From: Schlesneria sphaerica | GTDB lineage: Bacteria; Planctomycetota; Planctomycetia; Planctomycetales; Planctomycetaceae | NCBI RefSeq assembly: GCF_044336245.1 | Contig: NZ_CP172346.1 | Span: forward strand, 6,758,001 to 6,822,000 | Length of the DNA stretch: 64,000 bases | Reading direction: 5' to 3' | In this document: positions 54,369 to 63,247 of the stretch, piece after piece | Layout of the letters: each line of letters opens with the position of its first letter | Numbering within the stretch: the first letter of the stretch is position 1 | Made by a program: the position numbers and the translations under genes | Notes under the pieces: generated by a model | What the model was told of the DNA's origin: nothing | Database searches by the model: none | Seen by the model: only the letters and a program-made list of their open reading frames with translations

Positions 54369-55081
54369 ATGAGTGTTGATATTCAGCGAATCAAGGAACA
54401 GGTTCTCAAGCATTCTGATCAACTCGAACAGGTCAGGACTGAGGTGCGAAAAGTTCTGGTGGGACAGGACACGATGTTGTCTCGCCTGCTGATTGCAATC
54501 CTGACGGGGGGGCATGTGCTGCTCGAGGGATTGCCGGGATTGGCGAAGACAACCGCAATCAAAGGATTGGCAAACGCCCTGCACTGCAAGTTCAACCGGA
54601 TTCAGTTCACTCCGGATTTACTTCCCGCCGACTTGATCGGCACGATGATTTACAACCCGCGGGAAGGTTCTTTCGGAACGCGGAAAGGGCCGATCTTCGC
54701 CAATCTGATTCTGGCGGACGAAATCAACCGGGCTCCGTCCAAGGTACAATCCGCGCTTCTGGAAGCAATGCAGGAGCGGCAGGTCACGATTGGTGACGAG
54801 ACCTACCCTCTGGAAGAACCGTTCTTGGTTCTGGCCACTCAAAACCCGATTGAACAGGAAGGGACGTATCCCCTGCCCGAGGCCCAGGTTGACCGCTTCA
54901 TGCTGAAGATTATGGTGGGCTATCCCACGAAAAGTGATGAGCGGAAAGTCGTGGATACCGTACTGGATGACATTCGGCGTGACGTCAAGCCGGTTCTGGA
55001 ACCGCAGCACCTGATCGAAATGAAACAGACCGTCTCGACGATCTACATGGATGACAAGATCAAGGACTATGTGCTTGATCT
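54369..55081 (+). pseudogene. moxR: MoxR-family AAA+ ATPase, 5' part, split by an IS element
   Basis: From ATG at 54369 the reading frame gives the AAA+ core: Walker A G-L-P-G-L-A-K-T-T, Walker B I-L-A-D-E-I-N-R, sensor-1 region A-T-Q-N-P-I-E-Q-E-G-T-Y-P-L-P-E-A-Q and D-R-F. It breaks at K-I-K-D-Y-V-L-D-L, where the IS begins; readthrough adds seven foreign residues (N-T-V-R-H-E-N) and stops at 55106. The missing C-terminal lid, with the sensor-2 arginine, lies at 56663-56948. MoxR proteins act as chaperone ATPases for VWA-domain partners, here coded just downstream. The truncated product is unlikely to work as a normal ATPase. Confidence 0.92.
55073..55081. repeat. Left target-site duplication
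   Basis: GCTTGATCT, matching 56663-56671 exactly. It is part of the original moxR sequence coding L-D-L. Confidence 0.85.
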
Positions 55082-56662
55082 CAATACTGTTCGGCACGAG
55101 AATTGATGTGGCTCGTCTGTATCCTGGATTCGTTCTTTCTGTAGCTGTTCACGCCCGGTCAATCCCGCGAAGCAAGGAGTTCGGCGCGACGTGAGACTAG
55201 TATTTAGTGGTTGTCGATTAGGATGTTTATATAGGCGCGCACCCGTTCTCATCGCGGAATGTAGTTCACGCGGAACGGATCTCTTATCAAAGACTCACGT
55301 CAGGAAGACGCGGTCTTAAGCTTATCGATGTGTCCTTGGATCTCATCGAAGTCGACCCAGCCGATCAGGTAAAAGCACAACAGCTCAAACGTCCGCTTGG
55401 TCGGCATGCGTCCGGTGTAAAGCAGAATCAAGAGGCAGGCGATGAGCGCGGAGTAAATCTGAATCTCGACACCTTGCTGTCGGGTACTCAGCAGGTGGCG
55501 GCAGCCCAGCAGGTGCTTGAACATGCGGAAGAAGAGCTCGATCGTCCAGCGAAGCTGATACATCTCTGCGATCAGTTCTGCGGGGACGTCCAGCAGATCC
55601 GTGGCGATTCTCAGGGTTCCATCGCTGCTGGGGGCTGTACTGGAGAACTTGCGTCCCCGGCGTCGACCGCGGCTGGTGTGAGCGGAGCAGCGGACGGAGA
55701 TCAGCCTCAAGGTATGGTTGGTTCGTGTCTTCTTGTGTCGCAATTCGATGATTTGGTCAGCCTGAACTCCAGCAGCCGTCGCTTCGGGCGTGAGCGGTCG
55801 TTCTTCAATTGTCTCATACGCCAGCCTGTCACGGACTCGACAGACATAACTGCTTCCAGCGTTATGGATCTTATTCCAGAGTCGGAACGTCATGTAACCA
55901 CGATCGATAACATAGCAGTGGTCTGGTTCGATTGTCCGCTCCAAAACTTTTCGTTCGTCCGCATCTCCCTTCGGGTTGGCTGAGGTGGCTTCAATCCGCT
56001 TCGGAAGACCACGCAGGATTTCAAAATGTGTATGCAGGCGATAGCCGCACGTTGGTTTCTCGGAACAGTTGGTGATCCAGGCGAGTCGGGCGATCCGTGC
56101 CAAGGTGGGAATCACTGAACCATCCACAGCGACCAGAGTCTTACCCAGCCCTCGGAAGCGCTCCGGGGCTGGTGCGTCGGGCAACTGGTCAGCCAACTCG
56201 CGAGCAATCTTTTTGAGCGGTTCAGGATCAAAGAGCTTCACCGATTCGGAGAGGGAGCCCAATGACGTTCGAGGGATCTTGAGTCTCTGCTGGATCTTCT
56301 TCAGCTGCGACACCTGCTGCAGGCCACGCAGCGAGTCGACGATGGGAGAATAGAACCAGAGCAGCACCAGCGTGCAATACTGGTCCATGTGCAGCTGTCG
56401 ATTTCCCGCTGTATCCCGTGCGGTTCCAACCGCATGTAAACGCTTCAGGAAGGGCCTCAGCACCCGAAAGTACTTCAGACCATGAATATTCTTGGCCGAG
56501 ATCTTCGGCGCTGGTTCGTCATCCGAGTCGGGAGCTTGCTCTTTTGGCATCCGGGCACGCTGACATGGCAGATAAACTGACCAAATGACGGGCAAAAATG
56601 CCCCTCTGGCATCTTGCAATCAGTATCTTGGCCATGCGCAAATGGCGTGCCGAACAGTATTG
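55082..56662 (-). mobile_element. IS4-family insertion sequence
   Basis: A 1.58-kb element. Both ends carry the inverted repeat CAATACTGTTCGGCACG (17 bases, 55082-55098 and, inverted, 56646-56662). The flanking target repeat GCTTGATCT is identical on both sides (55073-55081 and 56663-56671); a tenth matching base makes the left boundary ambiguous by one. It carries one transposase gene. The perfect ends and target copies suggest recent insertion. Confidence 0.9.
55300..56550 (-). CDS. IS4-family DDE transposase
   Basis: From ATG at 56550 the protein has 416 residues (the frame extends to TTG at 56619, 439 residues). The RNase-H-fold DDE residues are visible: Asp in V-A-V-D-G-S, Asp in Y-V-I-D-R-G-Y-M, and Glu in the IS4 family signature Y-Q-L-R-W-T-I-E-L-F-F-R-M-F-K, which fits Y-(2)-R-(3)-E-(6)-K. 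The C-terminal beta/alpha part and the N-terminal domain are of normal length, with no frameshift, so the enzyme is probably active. The gene is antisense to moxR and begins inside the right end of the element. Confidence 0.93.
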   Translation of the reverse strand: MPKEQAPDSDDEPAPKISAKNIHGLKYFRVLRPFLKRLHAVGTARDTAGNRQLHMDQYCTLVLLWFYSPIVDSLRGLQQVSQLKKIQQRLKIPRTSLGSLSESVKLFDPEPLKKIARELADQLPDAPAPERFRGLGKTLVAVDGSVIPTLARIARLAWITNCSEKPTCGYRLHTHFEILRGLPKRIEATSANPKGDADERKVLERTIEPDHCYVIDRGYMTFRLWNKIHNAGSSYVCRVRDRLAYETIEERPLTPEATAAGVQADQIIELRHKKTRTNHTLRLISVRCSAHTSRGRRRGRKFSSTAPSSDGTLRIATDLLDVPAELIAEMYQLRWTIELFFRMFKHLLGCRHLLSTRQQGVEIQIYSALIACLLILLYTGRMPTKRTFELLCFYLIGWVDFDEIQGHIDKLKTASS

Positions 56663-56671
56663 GCTTGATCT
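56663..56671. repeat. Right target-site duplication
   Basis: GCTTGATCT, matching 55073-55081 exactly. The moxR frame resumes here. Confidence 0.85.
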
Positions 56672-56948
56672 CGTGATTGCCACGCGGAATCCAGAAGAGT
56701 TCAAGCTGAAGCAATTAAAGCCGCTCATCGAATATGGTGCTTCTCCACGCGCGTCGATCAATCTCTGTCTGGCGGCCCGAGCCAACGCCTTCCTGGCGGG
56801 GCGTGGCTATGTGACTCCGCAAGACGTCAAGGATATCGCCCTTGATGTTCTGAGGCACAGGATTGTCTTGACGTATGAGGCAGAAGCAGAACAAATGACC
56901 TCGGATGATGTTGTCCGAAAGGTGCTGGAGTCCGTGCCGGTCCCCTGA
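56663..56948 (+). pseudogene. moxR: MoxR-family AAA+ ATPase, 3' part
   Basis: The frame resumes with L-D-L-V-I-A-T-R-N-P-E-E-F and continues intact through Y-G-A-S-P-R-A-S-I-N-L (sensor-2 region) and D-V-L-R-H-R-I-V-L-T-Y-E-A-E-A to the natural stop. No further damage is seen, consistent with a recent split. An in-frame ATG at 56634 lies inside the IS right end, so a short fusion product starting there is possible but would contain only the helical lid. Joining 55081 to 56672 restores K-I-K-D-Y-V-L-D-L-V-I-A-T-R-N-P. Confidence 0.92.
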
Positions 56949-57101
56949 TTCTCCACGATACTCCAGACTTCGTGTCCGGGCCACGACCGCTCCAGTGGTA
57001 TCGGGGCCAGGCTGCGGACAGGATGCAGTGGTGAGGCACGCGCTCACCGTGCCCCCCTCAATCAGGGTTACAGTCATCGTTGATATTCGGCAGGAAGATT
57101 G

Positions 57102-57986
57102 ATGGCCGTTCGAAATCTGGAAGACATCCTTAAAGACGTTCGTCGACTGCAAATCGTTGCCAAACGCCAGGTGAATGATTTGCTGGCGGGTGAGTACCTG
57201 AGTGCGTTTCAGGGACGCGGGATGGAATTTAATGCCGTGCGGGAGTATGTCCCGGGCGACGAGATTCGATCTATCGACTGGAACGTCACCGCCAGGGCAG
57301 GATCGCCGTTCGTGAAGACATTCTGCGAAGAGCGGGAACTGACGGTTCTGTTGCTGATCGACGTCTCTGCGTCCGGGGCGTTTGGTTCGCAGCAGCGAAG
57401 TAAGATGGAGACCGCCATAGAAGTTGCCGCCGTGTTGATGTTCACTGCGCTAAAGAACAACGACAAAGTGGGTGTCCTGTTCTTTGCAGATGATGTGATC
57501 AAGTACATCCCACCACGGAAAGGTCGAGCCAATGTCCTGCGGTTGATTCGCGAACTTCTGGCGTGTGAACCGGTCAAAGCCCGCACTGACGTGACGAAGG
57601 CGCTGGAGTATCTGGGACGTGTTCAGCGGCGGAAATGTGTGGTCTTTCTGATGAGTGATTTTCTGGGGGATGATTGTTCTCACGCACTGGCCATCGCCAA
57701 CCGCCGGCATGACTGCGTCGCCGTGACGTTAACGGATCCGCGCGAGTCCGAAATTCCCGATGTCGGCTTTTTGACTCTGCGGGATGCAGAAACTGATGAA
57801 ATTCTGGAACTCGACACCCGGCATCCCCGCGTTCGTGCCCTGTTCGCCAAAGTGGCAGCGGAGCGAGAAGCGACGCTGACGGGCTGGCTTCGTCGAGCCA
57901 ATGTGGACCGGCTTGCGATCCAGACAGACCAGCCCTATGCGCTCAGTCTGCAAAAGTTCTTTCGTAGTCGGGAGCGACAACGATGA
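57102..57986 (+). CDS. DUF58 protein (Bat operon)
   Basis: The 294-residue product starts at ATG 57102 (GGAAG upstream; a TTG precedes it). DUF58 (PF01882) motifs are G-R-G-M-E-F-N-A-V-R-E-Y-V-P-G-D-E-I-R-S-I-D-W-N-V-T-A-R, followed by a VWA-like fold with D-V-S-A-S-G-A-F-G in place of a full MIDAS D-x-S-x-S. DUF58 proteins accompany MoxR ATPases and are thought to be client or assembly factors. It follows the broken moxR by 153 bases and overlaps the next gene by four bases (ATGA), so its expression may now depend on readthrough or on an outward promoter of the IS. Confidence 0.92.
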   Translation: MAVRNLEDILKDVRRLQIVAKRQVNDLLAGEYLSAFQGRGMEFNAVREYVPGDEIRSIDWNVTARAGSPFVKTFCEERELTVLLLIDVSASGAFGSQQRSKMETAIEVAAVLMFTALKNNDKVGVLFFADDVIKYIPPRKGRANVLRLIRELLACEPVKARTDVTKALEYLGRVQRRKCVVFLMSDFLGDDCSHALAIANRRHDCVAVTLTDPRESEIPDVGFLTLRDAETDEILELDTRHPRVRALFAKVAAEREATLTGWLRRANVDRLAIQTDQPYALSLQKFFRSRERQR

Positions 57987-59110
57987 AACGGGCGCCATGC
58001 GTGTCGAATTGGGGCCTGACGCGTCGACGGTTTGCGTTACGCCCGCCAGGAAATAGGGAATCGCTGCGAGTATTCGTTTTGGGGCGACGGTTGCTGGCCG
58101 TGCCGTTGCTGCTCCTATTTTGCAGTGCGTGCGGGACTTCTCAGCCGGACCGTGGCGGTGCTGTTGCCGAGAAGGGGGATTTCCTTGAACGGGTCACAGA
58201 GAAAGGTCCCGTCAAACTTGTCGTACGAGTCAGCCCGCCAGAACCCCGGCTTTCCGACCTGTTGCAGATGGAAGCCACTGTGATCTTCCCGGAAGGAGTC
58301 GAAGTCCGTTCACCCGATTTTGGTGAAGGGGTCGGCGATTTCCTGGTCCGAGACTACTCGGAAACCAAACCACCACGAAGTTCGCTTCAGGATAAGGGAC
58401 TCGACAGTCGCCGGTTCCTGTATGAACTGGAACCGACGCAGACCGGTCGTCATCTGATTCGCTCACTCGCTCTGGAATTTGTTGATCGGCGACCAACGTC
58501 CGAGATCCGGGACCAGCTCGCCTTGATCGAGTCGGAACCTCTTGAGGTCGAGGTCACCTCCGAACTGGCTGATCAGATTCCCAGCTTGTCTGACCTGGAT
58601 CCGATGCTGCCCCCTCGTGCGCTCGATTCTTCGCCACTTCCGAAATGGTGGATGCTGAGTCTGGCGGCAATTGCAGCAGGGGCAGTCGTATGGTGGCGAT
58701 ACCTTCGAAAACGAAAGCGAATCGCAGTTTCGCCACCGCCGTCACCAGAGGAGATTGCTCACGCCGAACTGAAACGGCTGCTCTCAGAAAAGCTGCCGGA
58801 ACAGGGACTCATAAAGGAATTCTATCTTCGTCTGACGGGGATCGTCCGCCGGTTTATCGAAGGGACGACAGGAGTCCGAGCGCCCGAACTGACAACCGAA
58901 GAATTTCTTCGGACGATGCGGACGAGGGACATCTTCTCTGCCGAACGCGCTGTCCGTCTGAAGGACTTTCTCGAGGTGGCAGACATGGTGAAGTATGCTG
59001 GCCAGCAACCCTCTGCTGACCAGATCGAGTTGTCGATCAGCCGTGCTCACGAATTTGTCGACCTCAACCGACGACAGGAATCGATGCCGATTTCCACGGA
59101 GGGAAACTGA
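57983..59110 (+). CDS. Membrane lipoprotein of the Bat operon (DUF4381-like C-terminal part)
   Basis: This 375-residue protein has a hydrophobic leader with a lipobox (L-L-F-C-S-A-C), a periplasmic beta-rich region (V-R-V-S-P-P-E-P-R-L-S-D, resembling a BatD segment), one membrane helix at about 222-240 (W-M-L-S-L-A-A-I-A-A-G-A-V-V) and a cytoplasmic helical tail (F-Y-L-R-L-T-G-I-V-R-R-F-I-E). This layout recurs in Bat clusters between DUF58 and BatA genes. The exact role is unknown; it probably helps hold the VWA proteins at the membrane. It overlaps the DUF58 gene by four bases and ends three bases before the BatA-like gene. Confidence 0.82.
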   Translation: MKRAPCVSNWGLTRRRFALRPPGNRESLRVFVLGRRLLAVPLLLLFCSACGTSQPDRGGAVAEKGDFLERVTEKGPVKLVVRVSPPEPRLSDLLQMEATVIFPEGVEVRSPDFGEGVGDFLVRDYSETKPPRSSLQDKGLDSRRFLYELEPTQTGRHLIRSLALEFVDRRPTSEIRDQLALIESEPLEVEVTSELADQIPSLSDLDPMLPPRALDSSPLPKWWMLSLAAIAAGAVVWWRYLRKRKRIAVSPPPSPEEIAHAELKRLLSEKLPEQGLIKEFYLRLTGIVRRFIEGTTGVRAPELTTEEFLRTMRTRDIFSAERAVRLKDFLEVADMVKYAGQQPSADQIELSISRAHEFVDLNRRQESMPISTEGN

Positions 59111-59113
59111 ACA

Positions 59114-60190
59114 ATGGACGCGTTTCGCTTTCACTCCTGGGGATGGTTTCTCGCCATCGTCCTCGTTCTGCTGATGGGTTGGTTTCGCTTGAGGCTGCGA
59201 TCGCGACCGGCTGCGATTTTCTCAAGTATTGAGGGACTGAAGGGATTGCCGGTCACCTTCGCGCAGAGGGTCCGCCGAACGTTGCCGCTGCTCTACGGAC
59301 TGGCGCTGGTGCTGATCATCATGGGGTTGGCTCGCCCTCAATCGGGTAAGTCCGAGTCGAGACTCACGGGCGAAGGGATTGCGATCGAACTGGTACTGGA
59401 TATCTCGGGCTCAATGGAGGCGATCGATTTTCAGCTTGGTGATAAAGATGTAAGTCGGCTCGAAGCGGTGAAGCACGTGATCTCGGAATTCATCCTCGGT
59501 TCTCGAGCAAGCGGTCTCAGCGGCCGAAAGGATGATCTGGTGGGCGTGGTGGCCTTCGGCGGATTTGCCGACAGCAAATGTCCGCTCACACTGGATCACG
59601 GTGCTCTGGTGGACATCGTGCACAGCCTTGAGGTTCCGAAACCGATACGCGATCGACGGGGACGGTTGATCAAAGCGGATATTCTGAAAGAAGACCTCGC
59701 GACGGCGATCGGGGATGGATTGGCACTGGGTGTCGACCGGTTGCGGAACGTCAATGCGAAAAGCAAAGTCGTGATCCTGCTGACCGACGGCGATAACAAC
59801 GCCGGTGTCGTAGATCCGCGAGAGGCTGCAGAGATTGCCAAAGAATCGGGAGTGAAAGTTTACACGGTTGGTATTGGACGGAATGGAGTTGTTCCGCTTC
59901 CTCAAGAAGATGAGTTTGGTAAGCGAGTGCTGGTTCCCGCCCAGTTTCGCATCGACGAAGAACTGCTGCGCGAGATGGCGACGACCGCCAACGGGGAATA
60001 TTTCCATGCGTCTGATGCGTCAGGCCTGACCAAGGTGTATTCACATATTGACCGACTTGAAAAATCACAATTCCAGGAAACGAAGTACTCGGAGTACACA
60101 GAGCTGTTCCGCTGGTTTGCAGGACCTGGCCTCGCCATCGTCCTGGGAATCGGGATACTGAGCGAAACCCGTTTTCGCTCGCTCCCGTAG
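59114..60190 (+). CDS. batA: BatA-like VWA-domain membrane protein
   Basis: The 358-residue product has two N-terminal helices (about 8-24 and 56-74) and a C-terminal helix. The VWA domain between them carries an intact MIDAS: D-I-S-G-S-M, a conserved Thr region and T-D-G-D-N-N-A-G. Such proteins (BatA/Aerotolerance group) present the VWA domain in the periplasm or cytoplasm and bind partner proteins through Mg. It lies three bases after the lipoprotein gene. Tight spacing marks one operon with the moxR, DUF58 and downstream VWA genes. Confidence 0.9.
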   Translation: MDAFRFHSWGWFLAIVLVLLMGWFRLRLRSRPAAIFSSIEGLKGLPVTFAQRVRRTLPLLYGLALVLIIMGLARPQSGKSESRLTGEGIAIELVLDISGSMEAIDFQLGDKDVSRLEAVKHVISEFILGSRASGLSGRKDDLVGVVAFGGFADSKCPLTLDHGALVDIVHSLEVPKPIRDRRGRLIKADILKEDLATAIGDGLALGVDRLRNVNAKSKVVILLTDGDNNAGVVDPREAAEIAKESGVKVYTVGIGRNGVVPLPQEDEFGKRVLVPAQFRIDEELLREMATTANGEYFHASDASGLTKVYSHIDRLEKSQFQETKYSEYTELFRWFAGPGLAIVLGIGILSETRFRSLP

Positions 60191-60370
60191 ACGACGTTAC
60201 AGTCGACAACCGTCCGCAAGCGGCGGGAGACCGCAGGCAAACTTCACACAAAATGGGAATCACATGGTCACAATCGCACAGGGAAATCGCCGGTCGGTCT
60301 CTCAAGCCGCGTGATGAATCCGTATTGAAAAGATGAACGTGCGAATCCCTCTTTCTTGTCGGTACGAAAG

Positions 60371-63247
60371 ATGAACTGGCAGCATCCTGAAGCTTTGTAT
60401 TTGATCTTGCCGCTGTGCGTCGGATGGCTCGTGCTTGCACTGGAGTCTCAGCGGCGCCGCAGACGTGCGCGAGAAGCATTTGCAGCTCAGGCGATGTGGG
60501 AGCGGATCCTTCCCGAGGAATCGCGTCTCCGGTTCTTCACCAAACTGCTTCTTCGCGAAGGTGCGATGATCGCCGGTCTGGTGGCGCTGGCCGGACCACG
60601 ATTCGGGACAGAAGTCGAACAAGTCGTGCCGCGCGGTTCTGACATCTATGTTCTGATCGATATCTCCCGGTCGATGCTGGCTGATGACGTCGTCCCCTCG
60701 CGACTCGGCCGCGCAAAAGCGGACGTTGCATCGCTGCTCAATCGTCTTGAGGGCGAGCGGGTGGGACTGATCGCATTCGCGGGGCAGGCGGTGGTGAAGT
60801 GCCCACTGACGGTTGACTACGATTCGTTTCGTCGATCGTTGGATGAATTGGATCCCGACAGTGCACCGCGCGGAGGAACGGCAATTGGTGACGCGATTCG
60901 GAAGGGACTGGAGGTGTTCAGCGCAAACGCCGAACGTGATCAGACGATGATTCTGATCACCGATGGCGACGATCAGAAGTCCTATCCACTGGAAGCGGCC
61001 GCGGCGGCCAACGAGAGACGCGTATCCATCTTCACCATCGGTCTCGGAGACGCAGAACGGGGGGCACGGGTCCCGCTGAAGGGAGATGTACAGGGTTATC
61101 TCGAGTACCAGGGGCAACAGGTCTGGAGCAAACTGGATGGCGATCTGCTGGAACAGATTGCGCTGAAAACGGCCGGCATCTACGTTCCTGCCGGAACGCG
61201 TTCGTATGACCTCGGTGAACTGTACGAAGCCCACCTGCGGGGACGACGGGGAGCGGAAGAGGCCAGTCAGAAGAAAATCCGCTATTCCGAGAAGTTCCAG
61301 ACGTTTCTGGCGATGAGCCTGCTGCTGCTCCTCGTGGACTTGGGGATCAGCGTTTATCGCAAGCCGGCTGGCTTGCCACAGAATGCGCTTTCGCTGCCCG
61401 GAAATCCGTCCAGGGAACGTCGTCGAGGGGCCACCGTATCCAGTCTGATCGCCCTTCTGGCGGTCCTTCCGTGGGCCCCTGGTCCGCGTAACGTCGTCCA
61501 TGCCATCGAACCGGCTGCCAGTTTGAAAGAAGGTTTACAGCTCTACTCGTCGGAGAAATATGACGAGGCCCTGACGCGATTCACAGAAGCGAAAGAAGAA
61601 CTGGATCAGCGCAAGTCAGCGGATGCCGCCGTTGCCGCGTTCGACGAAGCCTGTGCGGCTCATCGAAAAGGTGATTTCGAAGTGGCCAGGAAAGCCTACC
61701 TCCGCGCGGGTCTCAGTCTGGACCGACGAATCGCGACATCGGCACACTACAACCTGGGAAATCTGTCCGCCGAAAAGGCGCGGACTCTGGCGGGTGAGAA
61801 GCCCGAACTGGTGGCACCAAAGGACCGTCAGGAAATCCTGGATCAGTTGTCGCATGCGGTTGCCGCTTACCGGCATTGTCTGGAACTTCAGTCAGATCAT
61901 CCTTCTGCACGACGTAATCTGGAACTGGTTCGACGATGGATCAAGTACTACTCAGACCGGTGGAACGAAATTGATCGACAGAAGCGGCGGGACGAATCAA
62001 ACCTGCTGACATTTCTGAATTACATCGTCGAAGATCAGACGACCCTGAAAAATTCTGTTGAGGGACTGCAGGAACCTGTCCGTTCAAATACCTTTGCCGA
62101 ATTGAAGCGGGCCCAGGAACTGCTCAAAGAAGAGATCCCGACGCTGCGGGAAAAGATCGATTCCGAGCTCCGCTCGCCGCATGATCCGCAGTCTGGCAAC
62201 GCATCGGCTCCATCGAAGGAGTTGGAGGACGGAATCAAGCTGCTACAGAGCTGGGCCGACACCGCAGCGGAAAAGATGGGGTCCGCAGCGCGGCGGCTGT
62301 CTGGAAAAGATCGGGAAAAGGCGGTCATCGATCAGCAGGCGGCACTGGATGAGCTTGATCGTATCTGGGAAGGAGTCATCCCCTTCAAGCCCCTGCTCGC
62401 TGAAGACATTGTTCAGCAGAAACAAATCACAGCCGCCCTCGCGGCAGATTTGCCGGAAGAGACTGACTCGGAAGAACCCCCTGCTTCAGCGGAATCGGAC
62501 TCGCTGCCTCTCGTCAATGACACGGCACCTGCTGGAGAATCGCAGGATCAAAACCCGAATCCATCGAATCGGCTGCCGCAGATGCTCGCCGGGACTGAGA
62601 TGTCAGCAGAGGAACTCGCAAGAGTTGTCGCCAGGCAGTTGAAAACGCTCAAGCGGACTCAACTTCTTGTTCCCAAGGCAGAAGCAGAACTCGACGAGCT
62701 CGAGGCCCCTAGGGATGATTCTCAGCAGGACGATAAAGCGGCGACCGCGATGCAAAAAGTGGATCCGGAAGACGCGAAGAAAGGACTTCGAGTCGCCATC
62801 GCTCGTACTCCGGATGCCGTGAAGCAGATGGAAGAAGCCATCCAATCCCTCAGGCAGAACGACAGGCGGGCCGCCGCGCGACAGGCAGAGGAAGCACTGC
62901 GGATTCTGGAGGAAATCGAGCGGGAACAACCCAAGGATGACCAGCAGCAGGAGCAGGACCAGAAGGATCAGGATCAGCAGGACCAGCAGAACGACGAGAA
63001 ACAGGATCAGCAGCAGGACAACAATCAGAAGGAATCGCCCGAAGAAGAACAGAACAAGAAAGATGAGAGTCAGAACAAGGGCCAAGACGAATCGAAGGAG
63101 CGTCGGCCGGACCCCGTTCAGGCGTCCAATGATCGTCTTGAGGATGCACTCCGAAAGGTGCGTGAACGGCAGCAGGAAAAGCGAGATCGAGATCGTAAAC
63201 TGAAGGGACAATTTCTCGGTCGCGTCCCAGTCGACAAGGATTGGTAA
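60371..63247 (+). CDS. BatB-like VWA protein fused to BatC-like TPR region
   Basis: From ATG at 60371 (a TTG at 60356 is possible) the 958-residue product begins with two membrane helices, then a VWA domain with MIDAS D-I-S-R-S-M and T-D-G-D-D-Q-K, then a third helix near residue 320 and another near 365. The C-terminal 560 residues have TPR-like pairs (A-H-Y-N-L-G-N-L-S, A-A-Y-R-H-C-L-E-L) and end in a long Gln/Asp/Glu/Lys/Asn-rich tail (about 860-920) before a basic R-E-R-Q-Q-E-K-R end, the usual BatC mark. It thus joins BatB and BatC in one chain. It follows BatA after 180 bases of non-coding DNA; its stop overlaps the BatD start (TAATG). Confidence 0.88.
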   Translation: MNWQHPEALYLILPLCVGWLVLALESQRRRRRAREAFAAQAMWERILPEESRLRFFTKLLLREGAMIAGLVALAGPRFGTEVEQVVPRGSDIYVLIDISRSMLADDVVPSRLGRAKADVASLLNRLEGERVGLIAFAGQAVVKCPLTVDYDSFRRSLDELDPDSAPRGGTAIGDAIRKGLEVFSANAERDQTMILITDGDDQKSYPLEAAAAANERRVSIFTIGLGDAERGARVPLKGDVQGYLEYQGQQVWSKLDGDLLEQIALKTAGIYVPAGTRSYDLGELYEAHLRGRRGAEEASQKKIRYSEKFQTFLAMSLLLLLVDLGISVYRKPAGLPQNALSLPGNPSRERRRGATVSSLIALLAVLPWAPGPRNVVHAIEPAASLKEGLQLYSSEKYDEALTRFTEAKEELDQRKSADAAVAAFDEACAAHRKGDFEVARKAYLRAGLSLDRRIATSAHYNLGNLSAEKARTLAGEKPELVAPKDRQEILDQLSHAVAAYRHCLELQSDHPSARRNLELVRRWIKYYSDRWNEIDRQKRRDESNLLTFLNYIVEDQTTLKNSVEGLQEPVRSNTFAELKRAQELLKEEIPTLREKIDSELRSPHDPQSGNASAPSKELEDGIKLLQSWADTAAEKMGSAARRLSGKDREKAVIDQQAALDELDRIWEGVIPFKPLLAEDIVQQKQITAALAADLPEETDSEEPPASAESDSLPLVNDTAPAGESQDQNPNPSNRLPQMLAGTEMSAEELARVVARQLKTLKRTQLLVPKAEAELDELEAPRDDSQQDDKAATAMQKVDPEDAKKGLRVAIARTPDAVKQMEEAIQSLRQNDRRAAARQAEEALRILEEIEREQPKDDQQQEQDQKDQDQQDQQNDEKQDQQQDNNQKESPEEEQNKKDESQNKGQDESKERRPDPVQASNDRLEDALRKVRERQQEKRDRDRKLKGQFLGRVPVDKDW

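Noticed and set aside
60302..61501. 399-codon minus-strand open frame
   Set aside because: It is antisense to the VWA gene; the plus-strand product has a clear MIDAS and membrane helices, while this one has nothing recognisable.
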